From contig NZ_RBXL01000001.1 in the NCBI RefSeq assembly GCF_003634315.1, forward strand, positions 1,844,501 through 1,908,500: a stretch of DNA of 64,000 nt. Reading direction: 5' to 3'. Below are positions 1 through 9,800 of the stretch, piece after piece; positions within the stretch are counted from its first letter, which is position 1, and each line of letters begins with the position of its first letter. Origin of the DNA: Thiocapsa rosea. GTDB lineage: Bacteria; Pseudomonadota; Gammaproteobacteria; Chromatiales; Chromatiaceae. The notes below the pieces were generated by a model. The model worked only from the letters and a program-made list of their open reading frames with translations, ran no database searches and had not been told where the DNA came from. The position numbers were made by a program, and so were the translations under genes.

Positions 1-165
1 ATGTTGGTGGCTGAAGACGCCGTCGGATCTGAGCAAGCGCCTCACCGCTGCGTGAGCGGAGCCGCCCGAGTCGGGCGATAAACCAGTGAGTGCGTGAGCG
101 GTGCGACGTGACGAACCGACGTCTTCGACAGGTGTCCGAAACCTGAATCCCGCACCGCACGCGAT

Positions 166-1671
166 TTAGAAGTAGTACCCGAGATTAAGGTTGAAGCGAT
201 AGTTCCATTTGTCGTTTCCGTTCACGCCGAAATCCCCGACGCCGTCGATGCGTCCGTAATCATCCATGCCGCCTCCGGCGGCCTCGTTCCCGACAAAGTA
301 ATTGCCGTTGGAGTAGGCGAGATCACTGTAGATGTACCAGCCACCGCTGGCCCATGCCGCTCCGGCCACCCACATCTGGCTGTCGTTGAACGTGCTTTCG
401 TCCTTCACGATACTGCTGTACTCGATGTAGGGCAGCACGGAGTCGAGCCAGGAGATCTGCGGCGTTTCCACCAAGTAGCTGACGGAGACCGCCGGAATCC
501 ACGCCTTGGTCGCGACCGGCCAAGCAAAGTCATACGCGCCCATCGGGATCAAGGTATCCGTGCCCCAGGGATTGTCGCTATCGATATCGAATTCGTAGCG
601 GGTCAGTTGCGAGGCGAGGGTGAGCGGCCCCATCCGGTTGACCATGTGTGCCGAGGCTGCCCAATGGCTGCCGTCGTCGGTCCGCTGGCCCTTGAGTTGA
701 CCGTATTGGAGCGAGACGCCTAGATCGGTCGGGATCGTGGTGTCGGCGAAGCTGTAGATGGCGCGCAGGTTGAGCTGATTACGCTCGTCGAAGCCGTTGT
801 GCTCGCCGCCGAACGACACATTGCCGTCGCCATCGACCGACTCCTCCCAACGCACCGCGTCGTAGCTGTAGCGGGTGCTGTTGAGGCTACGACCGAAATA
901 GCTGCCTTCGCTCGACGGATAGTAGGCCACGTCCAGCGTCCATTGATCGATGGCGGTGCTGTACTTGATGCCGAGATCCATGTCGTCGGACAGCCCGACA
1001 TAATAGTGCTGATCGAAGAACCAGCTTTGCGAGACGCCGTAGGGTCCGGGGCCGAACGGCACGCGATTGACACCGACCTGGACCTCGCTGTCGTCCGCAA
1101 ACCGATAGCCGAGCCAGCCGGTATGCAGAAAGTTGTAGCTCTTGCCGGTCCCCGCCGCATACCAACGGTACTCGAGCCGACCAATGATGTTTTCATAGTC
1201 GAGCGCGAGATTGATCCGAAAGGTATCCAGCTCGATATTGCCGCCGTTGCCGCCGCGGTTCGGTCCGGCGACGGCCTCCTGCACCTTGTAGCTGCCCAGG
1301 ACATAGTTGACGCGCATGGCGCCGCCCACGGTCAGGGGTCCGATCTTGAGCACCGTGCTTTCCGGGGCGGATTCGTCCAGTGCCGCATCGGTTTCGGCGA
1401 CGACGCCCGGGGCAATCATCTTCTGAGAGACAACCGCCGCGTCGTCTGCTCCGGTATCGAGTGCGCCCGTGCCGATGGGTTCGCCCTTCGCTGCGGCGAG
1501 TGTGCGCCGAGCCTCTTCGAGCTGGCGTGTGAGCTCAGCAACGCGCTGCTCGAGCGCATCGACATCGGCCGAGGCCGCCGCCGGGAGTGCGCACAGCATC
1601 CCGAAGAGGAAGGCCCCGATTGCTCGGGTGAGACCGCGCACGGCGATCTTGACGGATTGTTCTGCGGGCAT
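166..1671 (-). CDS. Outer-membrane porin with N-terminal coiled coil
   Basis: Predicted outer-membrane beta-barrel porin of 501 residues. Residues 1-35 form a signal peptide (basic start, hydrophobic FLFGMLCALPAAASA, cleavage after ASA). Residues 36-61 (DVDALEQRVAELTRQLEEAR) are heptad-like and should form a short coiled coil, as in porins that trimerise through a periplasmic stalk. The rest is rich in alternating aromatic/polar strands and ends in ...LNLGYYF; a C-terminal Phe is the usual outer-membrane assembly signal. I start at the ATG at 1671 because it directly precedes the signal peptide; an upstream in-frame ATG at 1797 would add 42 residues of non-secretory sequence. Substrate cannot be read from the sequence. 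It has no operon partner in the window; the next gene lies on the same strand after a 428-bp gap. Confidence 0.8.
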   Translation of the reverse strand: MPAEQSVKIAVRGLTRAIGAFLFGMLCALPAAASADVDALEQRVAELTRQLEEARRTLAAAKGEPIGTGALDTGADDAAVVSQKMIAPGVVAETDAALDESAPESTVLKIGPLTVGGAMRVNYVLGSYKVQEAVAGPNRGGNGGNIELDTFRINLALDYENIIGRLEYRWYAAGTGKSYNFLHTGWLGYRFADDSEVQVGVNRVPFGPGPYGVSQSWFFDQHYYVGLSDDMDLGIKYSTAIDQWTLDVAYYPSSEGSYFGRSLNSTRYSYDAVRWEESVDGDGNVSFGGEHNGFDERNQLNLRAIYSFADTTIPTDLGVSLQYGQLKGQRTDDGSHWAASAHMVNRMGPLTLASQLTRYEFDIDSDNPWGTDTLIPMGAYDFAWPVATKAWIPAVSVSYLVETPQISWLDSVLPYIEYSSIVKDESTFNDSQMWVAGAAWASGGWYIYSDLAYSNGNYFVGNEAAGGGMDDYGRIDGVGDFGVNGNDKWNYRFNLNLGYYF

Positions 1672-2099
1672 GGCCCTGATGGTCCTGACGGAAGTTTGAT
1701 GTGCGCGGCCGGGGTTGGCCCCGCAACTTGATTTGCGGCAAAAGACGCCGCGTGTCCCGATCGACCGGCAGGGCGAGCCTGAGCATCCGGCGGGCATGGG
1801 GACGATGAATCGCGCCGGATCGTCCAGGTCAAGACCCGAACTCCGACGACAGCTTTTTTACCCTACAGGGCTACGGGTCTGAGTTCAACCCAAGGGCTTG
1901 GCCCTAGTGACGGTTCGTAAACATAGTGTGCAGATGGGTGAGCGCCATCATCTTGATTCACGGTAGACGGTTGGATGGGTTTCGCTGTGTTCTGTTGGTG
2001 CCGGGAGTGGGGGGCGGAGCGGGGGAGGATGGGTTGTTTTTGATCGCTGCTTATCGTTGAGGCGATGGCATGGTTTCCGCCTCGAGCCTGGTGGAGAGT
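1672..2099. other. Intergenic region upstream of the porin
   Basis: No gene is supported here. It must hold the porin promoter (minus strand) and the 3' end of the GGDEF/EAL transcript. A short palindrome CCAAGGGCTTGG lies near 1890. I saw no clear rho-independent terminator, tRNA or repeat. Confidence 0.4.
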
Positions 2100-5000
2100 T
2101 CACCCGCGCGCAGTGGGTCGGAGGAGGGTTTTCGGCGCCTCCAGCGACAAACGCTCCAACGGCTCGGGCCGGCCGAAGAAATAGCCTTGGTATGCATGGC
2201 AACCATGAGCGGCCAGCCAGTCACGCTGCTCCTCGGTCTCCACGCCTTCGGCGATCACCGCCAGCTCCAGCGTTCGGCCGAGTGCGATGATGGTTCGGGC
2301 AATCGCGGCGGCGTTTGTATCGGTCAGGACGTCCAGGACGAAGGAGCGATCGATCTTGAGCTGATCGAAGGGAAGGCGTTTCAGATACGACAGGGATGAG
2401 TAGCCGGTGCCGAAGTCATCCAGCGCGAAACCCACACCTCGGGCCTTTAAAGCCATCATCTTGCCGACCGTGTCTTCGACGTCGTCGAGCAAGAGGCTCT
2501 CGGTGATTTCGAGCTTGAGTCGGTATGGATTCGCGCCCGTGTCTTGGATGCAGGCCAAGACCTGGTCGACGAAATCCGTCCGGCGAAACTGACGTGCGCT
2601 GATGTTCACGGCCAGTGTCAGTTGCGCAGTCTCGCTCCGCTCGGACCAGACCGCCAACTGCGTGCATGCGGTGTGCAGAACCCAGTGCCCGATCGGCAGA
2701 ATCAGCCCGCTCTGCTCGGCGAGCGGGATGAACACCGCCGGCGAGATCAAACCGCCGTGCTCATCCTGCCAGCGCAGCAGACATTCGGCGCCGACGATTG
2801 CGCCGTCGCGATCGACCTGGATCTGGTAGTAAAGCAAGAAGCGCTCGTCACGAAGACCGTAACGCAGCTGTGACTCGAGGGTCGCACGGGCGCTGACCTC
2901 CGACTGCATGCTCGGGTCGAAAAAACGCATGGTATTGCGTCCGGCGGCCTTCGCTCGGTACATCGCCATGTCGCCTTGTTTCATCAACTCTTCAACGCGG
3001 ATCGGCTGCGGATCGAAGAGTGTGATCCCGATGCTGGCTGCGCTGTAGTGGGTCTGGCCGGCCAGGTCGTAGGGCTGGCGCAGCACGCCGAGAAGCCCGT
3101 TGCCGATGATCTCGGCCTGGCTCGCAGCCTCGACCGGGTTCGGGCTCAGGTGCTCCACCATGACCACGAACTCGTCTCCGCCCAGACGCGCCAAGGTGTC
3201 GGACTCGCGGAGGCGTGTCGACAGTCGCCGTGCCACCAGTTGGAGCAGTCGATCGCCTTGATCGTGGCCCAGGGTGTCGTTGAGCGTCTTGAAATCGTCC
3301 AGGTCGATGTAGAAGAGCGCCCCGCAACCGCCTTGGCGGCGACCCGTTGCGAGGGCCTGCTGCAGACGGTCCAGCAATAAGCGGCGATTCGGCAGACGTG
3401 TCAGCGGATCGTAAAAGGCGAGCTCGCGGATCTCGTCTTCGGCGGCTTTGCGTTGGGTAATGTCGGTCATGGTGCCGACATAATGCGTGATCTCGCCGCC
3501 GGGGCCGGGTACGGCCGAGATCGTCAGCCATTGTGGATAGATCTCGCCGCTCTTGCGCCGATTCCAGACCTCGCCTTGCCAGGATCCGGTCTCGAGGATG
3601 CTCGACCACATGGCGACGTAGAAATCGGACTCATGGCGTCCGGATTTGAGCAGTCGGGCGGTCTGACCGATCGCTTCCTCGGCGCGGTAGCCGGTGATCC
3701 GGGTAAAGGTGCCGTTGACCCGCAGGATGACCCCTTCGGTGTCGGTCACCACCATGCCCTCCTGGGCTTCGAATGCGATCGCGGCGATGCGCAGCTGCTC
3801 CCGAGCCTGCTTCTGTTCGGTAATGTCGCGCGCGATTCCCTGGAAGCCGACGACCACGCCGTTTTCGTTGCGAAACGGCATGGCGCTCGAGCCGTGCCAG
3901 CGCCAGGTGCCGTCCCGATGCCGGACGCGATACTCGATATCCCGACGCATCTCCCCGGTCTGAACAACGGCGCTGAAGGCGTCGTCGCAGATGTATAGGT
4001 CGTCAGGATGGACATACACCGAGAAGTGCGTGGCCAGGGTCTCGTCGATCGAATAGCCCATCAGCCGCGACCAGCTCGGCGAGACAAAGATGAAGCTGCC
4101 GTCGGTCGAGAAAAGATAAATGATGTCGTAGCTGTATTCGAGCAGGAACCTGTACTTTTCCTCTGAGCGCTTGATCGCCGCCTCGGCCCCTTTGCGCGCG
4201 CCGATATCGCGCGCCACCATCTGCAGGAGGGTCGAGCCGTCGAGCGGAACCGAGGTGAGCAGGACCTCGACCTCGACCGGATCGCCGGTATCTCGGCGTT
4301 GCAGACACCACTCGAAGCCTCTGTTCTCCCGGGCATGTTCCGCCGGCGGAGCGGGCGCGAGGACATCGGTTGCAATGGGCACGGGCGTCGTCGCGAGGTC
4401 GCTCGGCCGTGCGCCGAGCAGCGCTTCGCGAGTGCAGCCGAGGAGTCCCAGCGCGGCGGGATTGCAGTCGAACAGTCCCCGGTCCCGATCGAACAGCATC
4501 ACCGCATCCGTGGTCGCCTCGAACAGGGTCCGGTACTTCGAGGTCTCAATGCGCTCCAGGTCGGCCTTCGCCTCGCGCAAGGCGGCCTCGCGTTGACCGA
4601 GCGCGTCGGCCATGCGGTTGAAGGAAACAGCCAAGCGGCCGATTTCGTCGTCGCCGGTATCGTCGAGACGTTGATCGAGATCCCCGGCGGCGATCGACCG
4701 CGCGGCGGCATCCAAGTGCCCGAGTCGACGGCCGACCCAGACCGCTAGCGGGATGATCACCAGCAGGAGTCCGAGCAGCCCGATCATGCCGTTGCGCAGA
4801 CTCTGTCGGATCAAGCCCTGCCGCGTTTCGGCGAAGATATCTGTGGAGATACCGACATGGAGAGTGCCGTAGGTTTGGCCGACGAGCTGCAGCGGGATGG
4901 CCGTTTCCCACAGGGCCGCCTCTCCCGAAGCCGAATCATGGTGCCGATCTCCACCGGCGGGAGACGGCGAGTCATGTGGATGGCTGTGCTCGGCGAGGCG

Positions 5001-5288
5001 CCGTCCCCGTACGTCGTCGACCTTGAGATAGCGCACCGCCGGCAGATGGCCGAACCGGTCGAGCGACTCCTGCAGCGCGGCGATGTCGCGCTGCACGAGC
5101 AAAGGGGTCAAGGATTCGCTCAGGAGCGTGGTCAGGACGGTCAGTCGCGTCTCGTGCAGTTGGGTCAGGGCGGCGTTGCTCAGACGCTGGTTGTCGTAGA
5201 CGACCCAGGCGATCAAGGCGGCCTGGGTGATCAGGATCAACACGCCGAACCGCAAGCCGATCGGGACACGCGCGAGAAGGCTCCTCAT
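2100..5288 (-). CDS. Membrane HAMP-PAS-GGDEF-EAL cyclic-di-GMP protein
   Basis: Inner-membrane sensor of 1062 residues predicted to make or break cyclic di-GMP. Order: TM helix about 13-32, periplasmic sensor loop, TM helix about 165-188, HAMP about 190-240, three PAS domains about 247-620 (two followed by typical PAC sequence), GGDEF about 625-790, EAL about 800-1050. The GGDEF motif (about residue 700) is intact and is preceded by an RxxD inhibitory site (RESD) at the normal five-residue spacing, so cyclase activity with product inhibition is expected. The EAL signature reads ECLLR instead of EALLR, but DDFGTGYSSLSYLK and AEGVETEEQ are present, so phosphodiesterase activity is possible. Its ATG overlaps the stop of the upstream binding-protein gene (ATGA), so the two are co-translated and the binding protein probably feeds the periplasmic domain. 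Confidence 0.93.
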   Translation of the reverse strand: MRSLLARVPIGLRFGVLILITQAALIAWVVYDNQRLSNAALTQLHETRLTVLTTLLSESLTPLLVQRDIAALQESLDRFGHLPAVRYLKVDDVRGRRLAEHSHPHDSPSPAGGDRHHDSASGEAALWETAIPLQLVGQTYGTLHVGISTDIFAETRQGLIRQSLRNGMIGLLGLLLVIIPLAVWVGRRLGHLDAAARSIAAGDLDQRLDDTGDDEIGRLAVSFNRMADALGQREAALREAKADLERIETSKYRTLFEATTDAVMLFDRDRGLFDCNPAALGLLGCTREALLGARPSDLATTPVPIATDVLAPAPPAEHARENRGFEWCLQRRDTGDPVEVEVLLTSVPLDGSTLLQMVARDIGARKGAEAAIKRSEEKYRFLLEYSYDIIYLFSTDGSFIFVSPSWSRLMGYSIDETLATHFSVYVHPDDLYICDDAFSAVVQTGEMRRDIEYRVRHRDGTWRWHGSSAMPFRNENGVVVGFQGIARDITEQKQAREQLRIAAIAFEAQEGMVVTDTEGVILRVNGTFTRITGYRAEEAIGQTARLLKSGRHESDFYVAMWSSILETGSWQGEVWNRRKSGEIYPQWLTISAVPGPGGEITHYVGTMTDITQRKAAEDEIRELAFYDPLTRLPNRRLLLDRLQQALATGRRQGGCGALFYIDLDDFKTLNDTLGHDQGDRLLQLVARRLSTRLRESDTLARLGGDEFVVMVEHLSPNPVEAASQAEIIGNGLLGVLRQPYDLAGQTHYSAASIGITLFDPQPIRVEELMKQGDMAMYRAKAAGRNTMRFFDPSMQSEVSARATLESQLRYGLRDERFLLYYQIQVDRDGAIVGAECLLRWQDEHGGLISPAVFIPLAEQSGLILPIGHWVLHTACTQLAVWSERSETAQLTLAVNISARQFRRTDFVDQVLACIQDTGANPYRLKLEITESLLLDDVEDTVGKMMALKARGVGFALDDFGTGYSSLSYLKRLPFDQLKIDRSFVLDVLTDTNAAAIARTIIALGRTLELAVIAEGVETEEQRDWLAAHGCHAYQGYFFGRPEPLERLSLEAPKTLLRPTARG

Positions 5289-6139
5289 GGCGCAGCCAAG
5301 ACCTCTCGTGTTTCCGGAAGGAAGGGGTCGATTGCCTCTCGGTCGGCCTCCGTGGTCTCGCGCAATCCGCCGTGTCCAAGGGTTTGCATCATGGCGCGAC
5401 CTGTCGGAGTGTCGTTGGTGAAGTGCAGGATCTCACGTGTCAAAACGGCGCGGTCCGCAGCCTCGTGGCCGGGGCCGGTCTGATAGACGATCGAGGGAAT
5501 CCCGCCGACATCCGCGCCGTCGGCGAGGATTCGCAAGCGTGCGCGCGTGTCCGCGTCGAGGGTCGTGAAGGCCCGGTTTGAGACGATGGCCGCCAGGATC
5601 GACTGGTCGCCGAGCAACAGCATCAAGGCATTGTTGTGGGTGTCGGCCGTCGACATCTCGACATCCATCGACGGCGTCAGGCCAGCCTCCCTGAGCATTC
5701 GGTGGCCCATCAGGGTGATGAGCGCCAGAGGATCCGGGGTCACGATCCTGGTGCCCCGCAGATCCGCGACCTCGGCAACGGGATCCCCGGCCCGGACAAC
5801 CACCACGGCGTAGAGAGGATTGGTGGTCTGCAGGATCGACCGGTAGCCGGAATCCACCTCCGCGAGTCGTGCCAGATGAGCGGCGTTGAGGACGAGCAGA
5901 TGATTGCCTTGCGACACGTCCGCGACGAAGCGCCGATAATCGGGGGACGTGACGATCCGGACGGGTCGCTCGAGGGTCTCTTGGAGATGTCGGCGCAGCG
6001 GTTCGTAAAGGGTCAGAAGGCGCTCGGTGCTGAGGTAGGGGAGGACAGGGATCTCGATATCGTCCGGGCCGGGAGCGGCGCCGGCCGCTGCAGCGCAGAC
6101 GCAGAGCAAGCAGCCGATACGCTGAATCAATGCCTTCAT
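5285..6139 (-). CDS. PhnD-type periplasmic substrate-binding protein
   Basis: Periplasmic binding protein of 284 residues in the phosphate/phosphite/phosphonate (PhnD) family. Residues 1-22 form a signal peptide (CLLCVCAAAAGAAPG). Family features include YLSTERLLTLYEPLRRHLQ, the VNAAHLARL region and the DLRGTRIVTPDPLALITLMGHRML segment. The start at 6139 has a good Shine-Dalgarno (GGAAGA) about 7 nt upstream; longer forms begin inside a repeat element. No permease or ATPase gene is adjacent. Instead the gene overlaps by 4 nt a transmembrane GGDEF/EAL gene, an arrangement known from other proteobacteria in which a PhnD-like protein acts as the periplasmic ligand sensor for the signalling protein rather than for transport. 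The ligand is unknown. Confidence 0.85.
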   Translation of the reverse strand: MKALIQRIGCLLCVCAAAAGAAPGPDDIEIPVLPYLSTERLLTLYEPLRRHLQETLERPVRIVTSPDYRRFVADVSQGNHLLVLNAAHLARLAEVDSGYRSILQTTNPLYAVVVVRAGDPVAEVADLRGTRIVTPDPLALITLMGHRMLREAGLTPSMDVEMSTADTHNNALMLLLGDQSILAAIVSNRAFTTLDADTRARLRILADGADVGGIPSIVYQTGPGHEAADRAVLTREILHFTNDTPTGRAMMQTLGHGGLRETTEADREAIDPFLPETREVLAAP

Positions 6140-6168
6140 TGGGTTCTTCCGTGCCATCGTCTTCGACC

Positions 6169-6254
6169 TAAACCGCACCCAGCGCGGCATGTGATGTTTT
6201 TGGAAGGGATCGGCCCCGGCAGACTTGACGATTGTTGGAGCTGGTGCGGTTTAA
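6169..6254. repeat. Palindromic repeat, A-type copy 1
   Basis: About 85-bp element beginning TAAACCGCAC and ending GTGCGGTTTA (ends inverted and complementary). The interior matches the other A-type copies (GCGGCATGTGATGTTTTTGG, then GATCGGCCCCGGCAGACTTG). It directly abuts a second A copy. Confidence 0.85.
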
Positions 6255-6337
6255 ACCGCGCCCCACGCCGTATGCGATGTTTGTGGATGGGATCGGCTCC
6301 GGCAGTTTTGACGATCGCTGGAGACGGCGCGGTTTAA
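6252..6337. repeat. Palindromic repeat, A-type copy 2
   Basis: Second A-type copy, sharing its first bases with the end of copy 1 (GCGGTTTAAACCGCG). Ends TAAACCGCGCC / GGCGCGGTTTA... are near-perfect inverted repeats. It is followed by an AT-rich spacer (6338-6358) and then a B-type copy. Confidence 0.85.
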
Positions 6338-6358
6338 GAGATTAAAAAATATATGATC

Positions 6359-6444
6359 TTAAACCGCGTCCCCGCTAAGGGCCGTGGATGCACCAAACCT
6401 CGAACTCACTCGAAAGTGAGCATCTCGCTCTGGACGCGGTTTAA
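6359..6444. repeat. Palindromic repeat, B-type copy 1
   Basis: 86-bp B-type element with perfect 12-bp ends TAAACCGCGTCC / GGACGCGGTTTA and an internal hairpin CTCACTCGAAAGTGAG. A nearly identical copy lies at 43233-43318. Confidence 0.88.
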
Positions 6445-6545
6445 ATCTCCTCATCGGTATCCTTCTCCAGAGCGGAATGCGAAGCGCCCTGACCGGGAAT
6501 CCGCCGGATTCGACGACCGTCGCGTTGCATGCCTCGCAGGTATTC

Positions 6546-6632
6546 TAAACCGCGCCCGGTGCGGTATGCGTTGTTTGTTGGAATGGCTTGGCCGCGCCGG
6601 CTCCGACGACTGTCGGAGCCGGCGCGATTTAA
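6546..6632. repeat. Palindromic repeat, A-prime copy with long hairpin
   Basis: Begins TAAACCGCGCCCGGTGCGG and ends GGCGCGATTTA. It contains a perfect 15-bp hairpin (CGCGCCGGCTCCGAC / GTCGGAGCCGGCGCG, loop GACT). It is followed by a 21-bp AT-rich spacer and a B-prime copy. The whole pair recurs in inverse orientation at 39537-39729. Confidence 0.88.
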
Positions 6633-6653
6633 AATATTAATAAAGATTAAATT

Positions 6654-6739
6654 TTAAACCGCGTCGCGCCGAGATCGAGGAAGCCCCCGACGCTGAACAC
6701 AGCGTGAAAATGACGCATTTCGCTCTGGACGCGGTTTAG
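6654..6739. repeat. Palindromic repeat, B-prime copy
   Basis: Starts TTAAACCGCGTC and ends GACGCGGTTTAG. The interior (ATCGAGGAAGCCCCCGACGC...) matches the reverse complement of 39537-39622. It lies 85 bp before lhr. Confidence 0.85.
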
Positions 6740-6823
6740 TCCGACTGCGAGTCGATCGGGCATCGCGCATGACCTTGCCCTTGCCATGGTCGGCAGCTCG
6801 AAGACCGGACCCATCCCCCCCAT

Positions 6824-9800
6824 GTGTCGGGCATGGATATATTCAGCCCCGCCACCCGCCGCTGGTTCGCGCAGAACTTCGATGCACCGACCGAGGTTCA
6901 GATCCGGGGCTGGGCCGTCATCGCCTCGGGCCGGCATGCCCTGATCACGGCCCCGACCGGCAGCGGCAAGACCTTGGCGGCCTTTCTCTGGGCGATCGAT
7001 CGGCTGATGCAGGGCGGGCCGATCACCGATTCCAAGGCCGCTCCCGCCGGGATCCAAGTCCTCTACGTCTCGCCGCTCAAGGCCCTGGTCTACGACATCG
7101 AGCGCAACCTGCGCGCCCCGCTCGCCGGGATTGCGCGCGCGGCGGAGGCGACGGGCGTGCTGGTGCGTCTGCCGCGGGTCGGCATCCGCACCGGCGACAC
7201 CCCGGCGAAGGAGCGGCAGCAGCAGATTAAGGATCCGCCCGAGATCCTGGTGACCACGCCCGAGTCCCTGTACCTGCTGCTCGGCTCCAAGGCTGCGGCC
7301 AACCTCACACGGGTTCATACACTCATTATCGACGAGGTGCACGCGCTCGCGCCGACCAAGCGGGGTGCGCATCTCGCCCTCTCCCTGGAGCGCCTGGCCG
7401 AGCGCTGCACAAGCGATCCTCAACGCATCGGGCTCTCGGCCACCGTGCGCCCGCTGGCCGAGGCCGCGCTCTATCTCGGGGGCGACCGGCCGGTCGAGAT
7501 CGTCGACGCCGCCGCGCCGCCGAATCTCGATCTGCGCGTTCAGGTGCCGGTGCCCGACATGGAGCGCCCGCCCGAGACCCTCATGCTTCAGCCGGAAGGC
7601 GGATCTATCCTCGGCGAGCTGTATCGCCAAGCGAAGCCTCAGGCCCCCGCCGAGAAAGGACTGTGGTCGGCCATCCATCCGGCGATCCTCGCCGAGATCC
7701 GCGCGCATCGCTCGACCATCGTCTTCGTCAACAGCCGCGGGTTCTGCGAGCGGCTCTGCCAGCGCTTGAACGAGCTGGCCGAGGCGGACCCGGATTCGGA
7801 CTCAGCCCCGGACGTTTTGGCCAAGGCGGACCGTCCCGAGCTGGTCCGCGCCCACCACGGCAGCGTCAGTCTCGAGCAGCGCACCCAGATCGAGGAAGGG
7901 CTCAAGCGCGGCGACCTCAAGGCCATCGTCGCCACCAGCTCGCTTGAGATGGGCATCGACATGGGCGGTGTCGATCAGGTCCTGCTGGTCGAGTCGCCCG
8001 GCTCGGTGGCGCGCGGCCTGCAGCGTGTCGGACGTGCAGGGCACGGGGTCGGGCAGGTCAGCACCGGGCGCATCTTCCCCAAGTTCCGGGGCGATCTTCT
8101 GGAATGCGCGGTGATCGGGGCGCGGATGCTCGCAGGCGAGCTGGAGCCCTTCCGGATGCCGCGCAACGCACTGGACGTGCTGGCCCAGCAGATCGCCGCC
8201 CACTGTGTCGAGACCGAGCGTTCGGTTGCCGACATCCATCGTCTGGCGACCCGTGCCGGTCCCTATCGCGAGCTGTCGCGCTCCGCACTGGAGGCGGTGC
8301 TGGATATGCTCTCGGGCCGCTATCCGTCGAGCGATTTCGCCGACCTCAAGCCTCTTCTGGTGTGGGACAGGACCGCGGATACGCTCGGCGTGCGCAAGGG
8401 CACCGCCATGATCACCCGCCTGAACGCCGGCACCATCCCGGATCGCGGCAACTATGCGGTGCATCTCGGCGAGGAAGGGCCGCGGATCGGCGAGTTGGAC
8501 GAGGAGATGGTCTTCGAGACCAAGGCGGGCGACTGCGTCCTGCTCGGCGCCTCGACCTGGCGGGTCGAGGCCATCACGCGCGACCGGGTGCTGGTCTCGC
8601 CGGCACCGGGCGAGCCCGGCAGGTTGCCCTTCTGGCGCGGCGACGGTCCGGGGCGGCCGGTGGAGCTGGGACGGGCGGTCGGCGCCTTCACGCGAGCGGT
8701 CGCGGCCATCCCGGCGGAGCGTGCCGCCGACTGGATTCGGGAGCAAACGCCGCTGGATGCACTTGCGGCGGCGAACCTGGCGGCCTACATCCTGGATCAG
8801 CGCACCGCGACCGGCCAGGTGCCGAGCGACCGCACCATCCTCATCGAGCGCTTCCGCGACGAACTGGGCGACTGGCGCATCTGCATCCTCACCCCGTTCG
8901 GCGCGCGCATCCACGCCCCCTGGGCCATGGCCCTGCAATGGCATCTGGGGCGCCGCGAGGGCTTCGAGATCCAGATGATGTACACCGACGACGGCATCGT
9001 CTTGCGCCTCGCGGACGGCGAGACGCTGCCGGAGCTGACTGACCTCCTGCCCGCACCCGAGGAGCTGGACGACCGGGCCACCGAGCAGCTCGCCGACACC
9101 GCGCTCTTCGCCTCGCTCTTCCGCGAGAACGCCGCCCGCGCGCTGCTCCTGCCCCGCCGCTCGGCGAAGGGCCGCCAACCGCTCTGGGCGCAACGGCTCA
9201 AGGCGCAGAATCTGCTCGCGGTGGTGCGCCGCTATCCGGCCTTTCCGATCGTGCTCGAGACCTATCGACAGGCGCTCGGCGATGTCTTCGACCTCGCCGG
9301 TCTCAAGGACGTCTTGACCGGGATCCGCAACCGCTCGATCCGCGTCCACGAGGTCGAGACCCGCAGCGCTTCGCCCTTCGCGCGCTCGCTGGTCTTCGCC
9401 TACGTGGCCGCCTACATCTACGAACAGGACGCCCCACTCGCCGAGCGCCGTGCCCAAGCACTCACGCTGGATCGCGGTCTCCTCGCCGAGCTGCTGGGTC
9501 AGGCGGAGCTGCGCGAGCTGATCGATCCGGCGGTGCTCGATGATCTGGAACGGGAGCTTCAACACACGGCCGAGGGCCGCAAGGCGCGGGATGCCGACGA
9601 GCTGCATGACCTGCTGCGCAGGCTCGGCGATCTCTCGTCTGCGGAGCTGGAGGAGCGCACAGAGGGCGATCCCGCGCCCTGGCTCGCGACCTTGGCCGAG
9701 CAGCGCCGGGCGGTCGCGCTGCGGTTCATGGACGGACCCCGTTGGATCGCGGCCGAGGATGCCGGTCTCTATCGCGACGCCTTAGGTCTGGTCCCGCCGC

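Noticed and set aside
6169-6739. Possible CRISPR array because of five repeats in a row
   Set aside because: The units are palindromic 85-bp elements of two alternating types with an AT-rich spacer, not short direct repeats with unique spacers, and no cas gene is nearby.
7802-9607. Long minus-strand open frame opposite lhr
   Set aside because: It is antisense to a clear helicase gene, has no recognisable domain, and its composition is what high-GC codon bias produces on the opposite strand.
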